Source: an uncultured Lachnospiraceae bacterium
GTDB lineage: Bacteria; Bacillota; Clostridia; Lachnospirales; Lachnospiraceae
Reading direction: 5' to 3'
Assembly (NCBI GenBank): GCA_910588895.1
Contig: CAJUSS010000003.1
Location: 1-64,000, forward strand
Length of the DNA stretch: 64,000 bases
In this document: positions 43,640 through 52,371 of the stretch, one piece after another
How positions within the stretch are numbered: position 1 is the stretch's first letter
Layout of the letters: each line of letters starts with the position of its first letter
Program-made: the position numbers and the translations under genes
Notes under the pieces: generated by a model
Databases searched by the model: none
What the model was told of the DNA's origin: nothing
The model's input: only the letters and a program-made list of their open reading frames with translations

Positions 43640-44562
43640 GCCTTTTTGCCCTCCTTTCCAAATGCTGTGGGAAGGGTATAGCGCTCGATCAGCGGGACCA
43701 GCATGTTGCTGATGATGATCGCATAAGAAACACCCTCAGCGGAGCCGCCGAACAGCCTGAACAGACCGGTGAGCACACCTAAGAGGATACCGAACACGAT
43801 CTGACCCTTTGGCGTGATCGGGCTGGTGACATAATCCGTCGCCATAAAGAATGCGCCGAAGAGCAGGCCGCCGCCGCACACATGGGCAGCCACAAAGCTC
43901 ATATCCTGCTGTCCGAAGATGAACACGAACACGGCCGTGGTCACTATGTAGGTGACCGGGATCCGCAGGGAGATCACCTTCTTGTACACCATGTAGGCCG
44001 CGCCTGCCAGCAGGGCCAGAACTGACACCTCACCGATGGTGCCGGGGATACGTCCCACGAACATAGCGGCCAGATCCACCGTCTGACCGGCCTTTAGCTG
44101 CGCCAGCGGCGTAGCTCCGGACCAGCCGTCAAGGGCGAAGCTGGACATCTTGCCGGCAAAGGAGATCAAAAGGAAGCAGCGGCCTGCCAGGGCCGGGTTC
44201 ATGAAGTTCTGGCCCAGGCCGCCGTAAAGCTGCTTCACCACCACGATCGCAAAGATACCGCCCAGAGCCGGGATCCATAAGGGGATGCCCGCCGGCATGT
44301 TCAGCGCCAGGATCATCCCGGTCACCAGGGCGCTGCCGTCCGCCACCGTGATGGGGAGCCCCATGGCACGCTCATAAACATATTCGCTGAGAGCACAGGC
44401 CGCCATGGTGACCACGATCACTAAGAGCGCCTGGATGCCAAACTGATAAACACCGAAGGCTGCCGCCGGAAGCATGGCGATCAGCACATCGTACATGATA
44501 CTTTTCGTTGTCACCGTGTCCCTGACGTGAGGGGAAGATGATACGTTTAATGATCGACTCAT
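43636..44562 (-). CDS. rnfD: Rnf complex subunit D
   Basis: 308 residues with nine or ten membrane helices. SGATPLA (T151) is the covalent FMN site and QNFMNPALAGRCFLL is the family signature. TTKSIMYDVLIAMLPA marks the N-terminus. The start ATG 44562 has GGAGGG eight bases upstream. The frame extending to 44604 overlaps rnfC and is rejected. Second gene of the operon. Confidence 0.95.
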   Translation of the reverse strand: MSRSLNVSSSPHVRDTVTTKSIMYDVLIAMLPAAAFGVYQFGIQALLVIVVTMAACALSEYVYERAMGLPITVADGSALVTGMILALNMPAGIPLWIPALGGIFAIVVVKQLYGGLGQNFMNPALAGRCFLLISFAGKMSSFALDGWSGATPLAQLKAGQTVDLAAMFVGRIPGTIGEVSVLALLAGAAYMVYKKVISLRIPVTYIVTTAVFVFIFGQQDMSFVAAHVCGGGLLFGAFFMATDYVTSPITPKGQIVFGILLGVLTGLFRLFGGSAEGVSYAIIISNMLVPLIERYTLPTAFGKEGKKA

Positions 44563-44575
44563 TTCCTTATCCCTC

Positions 44576-45901
44576 CTACGCTTTTTTTCTGCGGTTGGCC
44601 GCAACCTGTTTTCTCATGTCCTTAAAGGCCTGGGTGAGCGGACGCTTGGCGGGACATACATAGGTACAGCTGCCGCACTCCATACACTCCATGCCGTTCA
44701 CCTTCTCAAAGCCCTCGCAGTCATTCTTTAAGGCCGCCCGCATCATCATGGGCGGTACGATATGGCTGGGACAAGCGGCCACACAGCGGCCGCAGCGGAT
44801 ACAGGGTGTAGGCTCCATAGCCGCCACCATGTCCTTGGTAAAGCAGGTGAGGGCCGAGGAGGTCTTCGCCACGGGGACGTCGGTGGTGTAGATGGCCATG
44901 CCCATCATAGGACCGCCGGAGATGATCTTCTCTGGCTCTTCTTTAAAGCCGCCGGCCGCCTCGATCAGCTCCTGATAATTGGTCCCCAGCTTCACGCTGA
45001 AGTTCTTAGGATCGGCCACCGCGTCGCCGGTGATGGTGATGATCTTGCGGATCAGCGGGGTCTGCAGGCACACCGCATTGTAGATCGCGATGACCGTATC
45101 GATGTTATCTACGATACAGCCTGCGTCCGCGGGGAGCATGGAGGAATTGACGCTGCGCCCGGTGACGGCGTAGATCAGGGAACGCTCGCCGCCCTGGGGG
45201 TACTTGGTCAGGAGCTCGCAGACCTCGATCCGCGGCTCATCCTTCACCAGCTCCTTAAGCTTCTTGATCGCCTCCGGCTTATTGTTCTCGATGCCGATCA
45301 CGCCCTTAGCGTTATCGAAAAGGGACAGGATCACCTTCAGGCCCCCAACGATCTTCTCCGGGGCCTCTAACATCATCCGGTAGTCGGAGGTCAGGTACGG
45401 CTCGCACTCCGCGCCGTTGACCAGGATGTAGTCGATCTTGGACTCATCCTTAGGCGTCAGCTTCACATGGGTGGGGAAGCCTGCCCCGCCCAGGCCTACG
45501 ATGCCGGCCTCTTTGATGATGTTCCGGATCTCTTCCTTGTACATCCCCCTGTAGTCCCGCTCCTCGCCGAAATGGGGGACGGCCTCGTACAGGCCATCAT
45601 TTTCCACGATGATGCTGTCCACCATCTGCCCGCTGACCACCAGCCTGGGCTCTACTGCTTTGACCGTACCGGATACGGAACAGATCACATTAGCGGATAC
45701 AAAACCGCCTGCTTCCCCTATGATCTGGCCCATCAGCACACGGTCGCCTTTTTTCACCAGCGGTCTCGCCGGAGCGCCGATATGCTGGGACATGGGGAAC
45801 ACCAGCTCGCCTTTCGGCAGCAGTTCCTGAACCGGCTTGTTCTCTGACAGCTCTTTTCCTTCATAGGGATGAATGCCGCCTTTAAATGTAGCCAAACCCA
45901 T
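44576..45901 (-). CDS. rnfC: Rnf complex subunit C, NADH-binding
   Basis: 441 residues. It begins TFKGGIHPYEGKELSE, the standard RnfC barrel-sandwich start. GLGGAGFPTHVKLTP is the FMN/NAD-site glycine motif shared with NuoF. Two CxxCxxCxxxC clusters close the protein (CIRCGRCVAACP, CMECGSCTYVCP). It is the NAD-reducing subunit on the cytoplasmic face and the first gene of the operon. The ribosome site GAGGG is weak. Confidence 0.96.
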   Translation of the reverse strand: MGLATFKGGIHPYEGKELSENKPVQELLPKGELVFPMSQHIGAPARPLVKKGDRVLMGQIIGEAGGFVSANVICSVSGTVKAVEPRLVVSGQMVDSIIVENDGLYEAVPHFGEERDYRGMYKEEIRNIIKEAGIVGLGGAGFPTHVKLTPKDESKIDYILVNGAECEPYLTSDYRMMLEAPEKIVGGLKVILSLFDNAKGVIGIENNKPEAIKKLKELVKDEPRIEVCELLTKYPQGGERSLIYAVTGRSVNSSMLPADAGCIVDNIDTVIAIYNAVCLQTPLIRKIITITGDAVADPKNFSVKLGTNYQELIEAAGGFKEEPEKIISGGPMMGMAIYTTDVPVAKTSSALTCFTKDMVAAMEPTPCIRCGRCVAACPSHIVPPMMMRAALKNDCEGFEKVNGMECMECGSCTYVCPAKRPLTQAFKDMRKQVAANRRKKA

Positions 45902-45983
45902 CTAACCAAACCCTCTTTCTATCACATTTTCTACTGCAACTCTGACCGGGCTGCTGACCTGTCCAGCCTTGGTCATCTTTAAC

Positions 45984-46012
45984 AGTATAACATACTTTGT
46001 TCCGCCACACAA
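45984..46012 (-). promoter_or_regulatory. rnf operon promoter
   Basis: On the minus strand TTGTGT (46007-46012), a 17-base spacer, TATACT (45984-45989), about 80 bases before rnfC. Confidence 0.7.
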
Positions 46013-46414
46013 TTCTAAATTTCCCTATGGATCTGCGTGGATCTATCCCATTTTCCCCATCATCTGTCGATCCAATGGAACTGCCGCCCTCGTTTTCTTG
46101 TTAAAATATATACAGGTCGGATACATGATACGATCCGATCGTTTTTGCAAAAAAACAAGGGGAAAGATCCGGCCGGACCGGTGGGAAAGATCGGTCGATC
46201 TTCCTCCCATGTCCCTGTCGGATCTTTCTTTTTTCGGACTGTGTACGGATCTGTTTTCTGAAAATTCCCTTTCTCTAACGGTTATGCGGATCGTGAAAAA
46301 AATATCCTGTTTTTCTCCGTGATCCTTGTACTATTTTTATATATTAGCCATGCTTATCGATAAATATTAGAATAAATGATCGGCATGTGGCGTTCCGCAG
46401 ACGGCGGATCCTTC
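46013..46414. other. intergenic between ABC exporter genes and rnf promoter
   Basis: About 400 bases with AT-rich patches. It contains GATCC/GGATC-type short palindromes near 46130-46215 and a small stem TCCGCCGTCTGCGGA just beyond the exporter stop (46395-46409) that could be a weak terminator. I see no gene. Confidence 0.5.
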
Positions 46415-48304
46415 TTATTCCAGCTCGGAAAGGCCTGTGTACAGCTCGTGGTAGCGGCCGTTCTGGGCCAGCAGGTCGTCATGATCCCCTCGCTCGATGA
46501 TCTCCCCGTTCTCCAGCACCATGATGGCGTTGGCATTCCGCACCGTTGACAGCCGGTGGGCGATCACGAAGGTAGTCCTATCCTTCATCAGCCGGTCCAT
46601 ACTGTGTTCGATGTGCTTCTCCGTGCGGGTATCTACGGAGCTGGTGGCCTCGTCCAAGATCAGGATCGGAGCCTTGGAGATCGCCGCCCGGGCGATATTT
46701 AAGAGCTGCCGCTGGCCCTGGCTCAAGTTGGCGCCGTCCCCCTCCAGCATGGTGTCATAGCCCTTGGGGAGACGCATGATGAAGGAGTGGGCCGAGGCGG
46801 TCCTGGCAGCCTGTTCTACCTCCTCGTCGGTGGCGTCCAGACGGCCGTAGCGGATGTTCTCCCGCACGGTACCGGTAAAGAGGTGGGTGTCCTGCAGCAC
46901 CATGGCGATGTTTTGCCGCAGGCTGTCCCGCTTTATGTCCTTGATGTCCACACCGTCGATGGTGATGGTCCCGGACTGGATATCGTAGAACCGGTTGATC
47001 AGGTTGGTGATCGTGGTCTTTCCCGCTCCTGTAGATCCCACAAAAGCGATCTTCTGGCCCGGCTTGGCATAGAGGCTGATGTTTTTCAAGATCACCTTTT
47101 CCGGCACATAGCCAAAGGTCACATGGTCGAACACCACATGGCCCTCCATGGGCTCTAATGCCTTTGCGCCGGCCCTGTCGGCAGGCTCCGGCTCCTCGTC
47201 CATCACCTTGAACACGCGCTCAGCGCCGGCCAGGGCGGAGAACACATTGGAGATCTGTATGGAGATCTCATTGATCGGCCGGGAGAACTGGCGGGAAAAG
47301 TTTAAGAACACCGTCAGACCTCCTACGTCAAAGCCCTTCAGCACACAGAGCAGACCGCCGATGCATGCGGTCAGGGAATAGTTCACTTGGCTTAAGTTCC
47401 CCATCACCGGCCCCATGATGCCACCGAAGAACTGAGCCCGGATCTGATCGTCCCGCAGCTCCTCATTTAAAAGCCGAAACTCCTCCTCTGCCACATCCTC
47501 ATGGCAGAACACCTTCACCACCTTCTGGCCGGTGACGGTCTCCTCGATATAGCCGTTCAACGCGCCCAGGGAATATTGCTGGGCGGAGAAGAACCGCTGG
47601 CTCCGCCTGGCCACGCCGCCTCCGGCCTTCATCATCACCGGGATCAGCAGCAGGGTGACCACGGTCAGATATACGTTGGTATAGACCATCAAAAGGAAGG
47701 TGCCTACCAGGCTCAGCGCACCGGAGAACAGCTGCACCAGAGTGCTGCTGAGCATATTTCCGATCGTATCCACGTCATTGGTAAAACGGCTCATGATATC
47801 GCCATTAGCGTTGGTGTCGTAATAGCGCACCGGCAGGGCCTGCAGCTTGATGAACAGCTCATCCCGCAGCCGCTGGAGAGCGTTCTGGGCCACGGTCAGC
47901 ATCACCTTGGCCTGCAGGTAATTGGTCCATATCCCCACGGCATATACGCAGGCCATCACAACGAGGGCCCTTGCCAGCCCTGCCGCGTCTCCTCTGCTCC
48001 CGTCCACAGGCGCGATGTAGGTATTGATGATCGGCCGCAGCATATAGGATCCGGCCAGATTGGCCGCGGTATTTACGACCACACAAAAGAGGGCCAGGAT
48101 CATCTTTGACCGGTCCGCGCTCAAGTAGCCCATCAGACGGCCTATGGTCTTTTTCATCTCCTTCGGCTTGCCCTTGGCCATGCTCATCCGCCTGCGGCCG
48201 CCGGGACCCCCGTGCCCGCCCGGGCCTCCCGGACCGGCAGGGGCTTTTGCCGCTCGGCCCCCATATCTGCGTTTTAGACTTTTCTTTCTGGCTTCTGCAT
48301 CCAT
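46415..48304 (-). CDS. ABC exporter half-transporter B
   Basis: 629 residues. A Gly/Pro/Arg-rich N-terminus (about 10-40) is followed by a six-helix type I exporter domain (about 60-340) and an ATPase domain with Walker A GSTGAGKTT, signature LSQGQRQLL, Walker B ILILDEATSSVD and H-loop IAHRLST. It forms a heterodimer with the next-upstream protein, as in MdlAB/LmrCD-type multidrug exporters. The start ATG 48304 has GAGGAGGTG upstream and is one base from the partner's stop. Confidence 0.93.
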   Translation of the reverse strand: MDAEARKKSLKRRYGGRAAKAPAGPGGPGGHGGPGGRRRMSMAKGKPKEMKKTIGRLMGYLSADRSKMILALFCVVVNTAANLAGSYMLRPIINTYIAPVDGSRGDAAGLARALVVMACVYAVGIWTNYLQAKVMLTVAQNALQRLRDELFIKLQALPVRYYDTNANGDIMSRFTNDVDTIGNMLSSTLVQLFSGALSLVGTFLLMVYTNVYLTVVTLLLIPVMMKAGGGVARRSQRFFSAQQYSLGALNGYIEETVTGQKVVKVFCHEDVAEEEFRLLNEELRDDQIRAQFFGGIMGPVMGNLSQVNYSLTACIGGLLCVLKGFDVGGLTVFLNFSRQFSRPINEISIQISNVFSALAGAERVFKVMDEEPEPADRAGAKALEPMEGHVVFDHVTFGYVPEKVILKNISLYAKPGQKIAFVGSTGAGKTTITNLINRFYDIQSGTITIDGVDIKDIKRDSLRQNIAMVLQDTHLFTGTVRENIRYGRLDATDEEVEQAARTASAHSFIMRLPKGYDTMLEGDGANLSQGQRQLLNIARAAISKAPILILDEATSSVDTRTEKHIEHSMDRLMKDRTTFVIAHRLSTVRNANAIMVLENGEIIERGDHDDLLAQNGRYHELYTGLSELE

Positions 48305-48305
48305 C

Positions 48306-50042
48306 TTAAGCACCCACCTCCTCACGCTCTCTCTGGGAATAGTAGATCTCCTGGTACGCCTCACAGCCTGCCAGCAGCTCCTCATGGGAGCCCACCGCCC
48401 CGATCCTCCCATCCTCTAACAAGATGATCTGGTCCGCCTCCTCCACAGAGCCGATCCGTTGGGCGATGATAAATTTCGTGGTATCTTTTAAGGTGGTCTT
48501 AAAGCATTCCCGGATCTTTGCTTCTGTGGCCGTGTCTACCGCGCTGGTGCTGTCATCTAAGATCAAGATCTTCGGCTTTTTTAAGAGAGCTCTTGCGATG
48601 CAGAGACGCTGCTTCTGGCCGCCGGATACATTGGATCCGCCCTGGCCCATCTCCGTATCATATTTCTCGGGGAAGGCCGTGATAAAGCCGTCGGCCTGGG
48701 CGTCATCGGCGGTCCGGCGGATCTCCTCCATGGATGCCTCCTCATCGCCCCAGCGCAGGTTCTCTAAGATCGTGCCGGAAAAAAGGACATTTTTCTGGAG
48801 CACCATGCCTACGCCGTTGCGCAGGGCCTTTAGGGAATAGTCCCGCACGTCCACGCCGTCCACCAGGATCTGTCCTCCGGTCACATCGTAGAGCCGTGGG
48901 ATCAGCTGCACCAGCGAGGTCTTTCCGCTGCCGGTAGCGCCGATGATGCCGATCGTCTGTCCCGGCTCTGCTGTAAAGCTTAAGTGCTCCAGCACCAGGC
49001 TTTCCATACTCCCATGGTAAGAAAAGCTCACATCCTTAAATTCCACGCGCCCTTTCTGTACCTTTGCCGACGGACATTTTGCGTCCTCGTCGGTCAGGTC
49101 GATCTTCACATCCAGGACCTCGTTGACCCGCTTCACGCAGGCCATGGCTCTGGAGCTCTGCAAGAATACCATGGAGAGCATCATCAGGGACATGAGGATC
49201 TGGACGATGTAGGTCGTGAAGGCGGTCAGGTCGCCCACCTGCATCTGGCCGCCTATGATGATATTGCCTCCATACCACACCACGGCCAGGGTGGTCACGT
49301 TCATGGCCAGGGTCATCACGGGCATGGTGATGATGACCACGTTCAATGCCTTGAGCCCTGCCTGCTTTAAGCCGTCGTTGGCTTTTTTAAACCGCTCCGC
49401 TTCATAGTCCTCCCGGACAAAGGATCTGACCACCCGCACGTTCACCAGGGCCTCCTGGATCTTATTGTTCAGGTTGTCGATCGTCTGCTGCATCATCTGG
49501 AACCTAGGATATGCCGTCGTTAAGATCGCGGCGATCGCCAGGGCCAAGAGCGGGATCACCACTAAGATCACAAGGGCCAGCCGGGCGTTCATGAGAAAGG
49601 CCATGATCAAAGCCCCCACCAGCATCCCCGGCGCCCGAAACAGCATGCGCAGCGCCATCATCATCACGTTCTGGATCTGCTGGATATCATTGGTGAGCCT
49701 GGTCACCAGGGAACCGGTGGAAAACTCGTCGATATTTTGAAAAGAAAACTTCTGCACCTTGGCGAACAGATCCTGGCGCAGGTCGCTGGTAAAGCAGATC
49801 GAAGCCCTTGCGCTGAAATAGGCCCCTCCGATCCCGCCTAAAGCCATCACGATAGTGGTCACCACCATGGCCGCGCCCATCATGAGGATGTATGGCTTAT
49901 CTCCGGTCGCCACCCCATGGTTGATGATCATCGACATCATCTTGGGGAGCATGATCTCGCCGCCCACCTCCGTGAGCATCAAGAGCGGCCCCAGGATGAA
50001 GGCGCTCAAGTATGGGCGGATATATTTTTTGTACCGCTTCAT
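48306..50042 (-). CDS. ABC exporter half-transporter A
   Basis: 578 residues. A six-helix membrane domain (about 10-310) precedes the ATPase domain with Walker A GATGSGKTS, signature VSGGQKQRL and Walker B ILILDDSTSAVD. The Asp in place of the catalytic Glu (LDDSTSA) marks this as the degenerate site of an asymmetric heterodimer. Its ATG overlaps the MarR gene's stop (ATGA). Confidence 0.93.
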   Translation of the reverse strand: MKRYKKYIRPYLSAFILGPLLMLTEVGGEIMLPKMMSMIINHGVATGDKPYILMMGAAMVVTTIVMALGGIGGAYFSARASICFTSDLRQDLFAKVQKFSFQNIDEFSTGSLVTRLTNDIQQIQNVMMMALRMLFRAPGMLVGALIMAFLMNARLALVILVVIPLLALAIAAILTTAYPRFQMMQQTIDNLNNKIQEALVNVRVVRSFVREDYEAERFKKANDGLKQAGLKALNVVIITMPVMTLAMNVTTLAVVWYGGNIIIGGQMQVGDLTAFTTYIVQILMSLMMLSMVFLQSSRAMACVKRVNEVLDVKIDLTDEDAKCPSAKVQKGRVEFKDVSFSYHGSMESLVLEHLSFTAEPGQTIGIIGATGSGKTSLVQLIPRLYDVTGGQILVDGVDVRDYSLKALRNGVGMVLQKNVLFSGTILENLRWGDEEASMEEIRRTADDAQADGFITAFPEKYDTEMGQGGSNVSGGQKQRLCIARALLKKPKILILDDSTSAVDTATEAKIRECFKTTLKDTTKFIIAQRIGSVEEADQIILLEDGRIGAVGSHEELLAGCEAYQEIYYSQREREEVGA

Positions 50043-50587
50043 ATGGATCCCTCACTTTCTCTGTCTCTCACCGGACAGGCCGGCTGGTCGGCCGTCCCTC
50101 CCCATAAGGGTTCCAGGCAGATCCTCCTGCCATCCTTTTTTGACATCCGCTCGATGTTCTGGCAGATCCTGTCAAAAAGCTGTTCCAGCTGCCGGAAATC
50201 CTCTTCTTCAAATCCGTCGAACATCTCCTCCTCGGTCCGCTTCAGGATCTTATGGCTCTGGCGTACGATCTGCTGGCCCTTCTCCGTGATCTTGATCCGA
50301 TTATAGCGGTTGTCCGCTCCATCCACCGTCCGCCGGATATAGCCTGCCCGTTCCAGCTTTTTTAAGGCCACCGCGATGGTGGCTGTGGAGACCTCCAGCA
50401 TCCCGGCGATATCCTTCTGGGATGCATCCGGGTGGCGATGGATGTGCATGAGGATCTGGTGCTGTCCCTGATAGATCCCCGTCTCCTTGACCCGACTGCT
50501 GACCACAGACCTCTGCATCCTTGTGAGACGGATAAAATGCGTCATCGCCTGATGGTTGGGACCGACAGGCTCATAGCAGTCTTCCAT
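50039..50587 (-). CDS. MarR-family regulator
   Basis: 182 residues. The winged helix-turn-helix KDIAGMLEVSTATIAVALKK with wing GYIRRTVDGADNRYNRIKIT is typical of MarR. The C-terminal 30 residues are unusual and basic. It probably represses its own operon and the two exporter genes until a toxic ligand binds. The start ATG 50587 has AAAGGAGGG upstream. The longer frame to 50644 is rejected. Confidence 0.92.
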   Translation of the reverse strand: MEDCYEPVGPNHQAMTHFIRLTRMQRSVVSSRVKETGIYQGQHQILMHIHRHPDASQKDIAGMLEVSTATIAVALKKLERAGYIRRTVDGADNRYNRIKITEKGQQIVRQSHKILKRTEEEMFDGFEEEDFRQLEQLFDRICQNIERMSKKDGRRICLEPLWGGTADQPACPVRDRESEGSI

Positions 50588-50904
50588 AGGTTGTTCCCTC
50601 CTTTTGCTCTTTAGCCGCTGCTTTTCACATCTTCCAAAAAGCAATGCGAAGCCAGCCAGATAGTTATGTGGCTGACTGTTAACTAGCTAACTTATTTTCA
50701 AGTGGTATTATAAGGGAAAAGGGAAAAATGTGCAAGAGGGGAAACTGTGAAATATCTGTGAACGCTCTTGTTATAACATAAAATCTCATAAGGCGCTTTG
50801 CTCCCTTTTATCTTCATCTAGAAGTTCGATAAGATCCTTCTGTCCAGCCCCCACAGACATATTACTGTCCTTAAAAATAGAGTTTACTATCCCTATCGCG
50901 ATCC
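50588..50904. other. intergenic upstream of the MarR operon
   Basis: It contains the MarR promoter and operator (50678-50735). The remainder up to the amidohydrolase stop at 50905 is AT-rich with no gene seen. Confidence 0.6.
50678..50735 (-). promoter_or_regulatory. MarR operon promoter and candidate operator
   Basis: On the minus strand TTGCAC (50730-50735), a 17-base spacer, TATAAT (50707-50712). A near-palindrome GTTAACTAGCTAAC (50678-50691) lies just downstream of the expected start. A second inverted pair AGCCA...TGGCT (50654-50673) follows. Both suit a MarR dimer. Confidence 0.7.
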
Positions 50905-52263
50905 CTACACCAGCTCCCCCATCTCCCCAAATGCCGATCGGTCCATCCTTTCCTTCAGCTCCCTCCGGATCTGCCCCAGGTCTGCCCGCACCAGCTTTTT
51001 ATCGGCCACCAGCTGCTGACCGGCCACGAAAACATCCTTCACATTGGAACTGCCCGCACTGTAGACCAGCGCGGAGTAGGGATCGTAGATGGGGAACATA
51101 TTGACGGAATCCGTCTCTACCAGAACGATATCGGCCTCTTTTCCCGGCTCGATGGAGCCGGTGACGTGATCCAGCCCCAAGGCCCTCGCGCCTCCTATGG
51201 TGGCCATGGCGACGATCTCCCTGGCCGGGAAAAGGCTGCGGTCCCGGTTCTCATTCTTATGGAAATTCGCACAAAAACGCATCTGCGTGAACAGGTCCAG
51301 GGTATTGCCGCTGGCCGGTCCATCTGTCCCCAGACCTACGGGGACCTTCCGGTCTAAAAGGCGTGGAACAGGGGCGACTCCCTTGGCCGCTTTTGTATTG
51401 GATGCGATGCAATGCGAGACCTTGCCCCCTCTTTTCTGGAAAAGCTGGATATCGTCTTCCGTCAGCTGGATACAGTGGGCCGCCAGGGTCTCCGGCCCCA
51501 GGACACCCAGCCGGTCTAAAAACCGGATCGGTGTGTATCCATAGCTTTCCCGGAGCGCCGCCATCTCATAATCCATCTCGGCTGTGTGCAGAGAAAAGGG
51601 CTGACCGTACCGCCGGTCGATCTCATAGGCTCGCTGCAGGGTCTTTGGACTGCAGGTGGTGGTGCCGTGGGGGGCCAGGCAGCAGGACACCCTTGGATGG
51701 TCCAGATAGCGTCTTATGGCCGCTTCCCCGTAGGCAAGGGCATCCTCCACGCGATCCAGGTCACATGCGCCCTCTTCCATCACCGTCTGCCCCGCGATCC
51801 CCCGGATCCCCATCTCATCCATCACCTGGGCGATCTTTTCTTCGAAATAGTACATGTCTAATACGGTGGTCACACCGGCTGACAGGAGCTCGCATATGGC
51901 ATACCGGCTGGAGGCCACAGCCATCTCCTCATCCATAGCCTTTTGCTCCATGGGGAGGAGGAACACCCGGAGACGGTCCTTGCAGTCATCGCCCAGACTG
52001 CGAAAGGGCACCATCCCCAGATGGCAATGGGTGTTCACCATACCAGGCATCACGATCGCCCGGCCTGCATCCAGGACACGGATCTTATCCGGTCCGTCCG
52101 TCTGGTCCGTTCTGTCTGCCCTATCTGCCCGGTCCGTCTCAAGCTCTTCCATGGGGCCCGCCTGCAAGATCTTGCTTTCTTCAAACAGCACATATCCCTT
52201 GGGATACATGGTCCTGCCCCGATCCATGGTCAGCACGATCCCGTTCGTGATCAATGTCTTCAT
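50905..52263 (-). CDS. amidohydrolase, MTA/SAH deaminase-like
   Basis: 452 residues. A metal-dependent TIM barrel with VNTHCHLGM (H79, H81), SLHTAEMDYE, LAAHCIQLTEDD and VGLGTDGPASGN, the TrzA/AtzA/MtaD pattern. Family members deaminate methylthioadenosine, S-adenosylhomocysteine or related bases. A tandem DRADR/TDQTD insert occupies residues 43-59 in the N-terminal beta domain. The start has AAGGAG nine bases upstream. The adenine deaminase gene upstream on the same strand suggests joint purine salvage. Confidence 0.88.
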   Translation of the reverse strand: MKTLITNGIVLTMDRGRTMYPKGYVLFEESKILQAGPMEELETDRADRADRTDQTDGPDKIRVLDAGRAIVMPGMVNTHCHLGMVPFRSLGDDCKDRLRVFLLPMEQKAMDEEMAVASSRYAICELLSAGVTTVLDMYYFEEKIAQVMDEMGIRGIAGQTVMEEGACDLDRVEDALAYGEAAIRRYLDHPRVSCCLAPHGTTTCSPKTLQRAYEIDRRYGQPFSLHTAEMDYEMAALRESYGYTPIRFLDRLGVLGPETLAAHCIQLTEDDIQLFQKRGGKVSHCIASNTKAAKGVAPVPRLLDRKVPVGLGTDGPASGNTLDLFTQMRFCANFHKNENRDRSLFPAREIVAMATIGGARALGLDHVTGSIEPGKEADIVLVETDSVNMFPIYDPYSALVYSAGSSNVKDVFVAGQQLVADKKLVRADLGQIRRELKERMDRSAFGEMGELV

Positions 52264-52371
52264 GATAAAATACTCCTTATTGAAAAAACATGCCTTAAAG
52301 CTGCAAAGGCTGCCCCAGGCTGCGGCTTATATCCGGCTATCCTGTGGCAGCATCTGCTCTCGGCCTCCAGC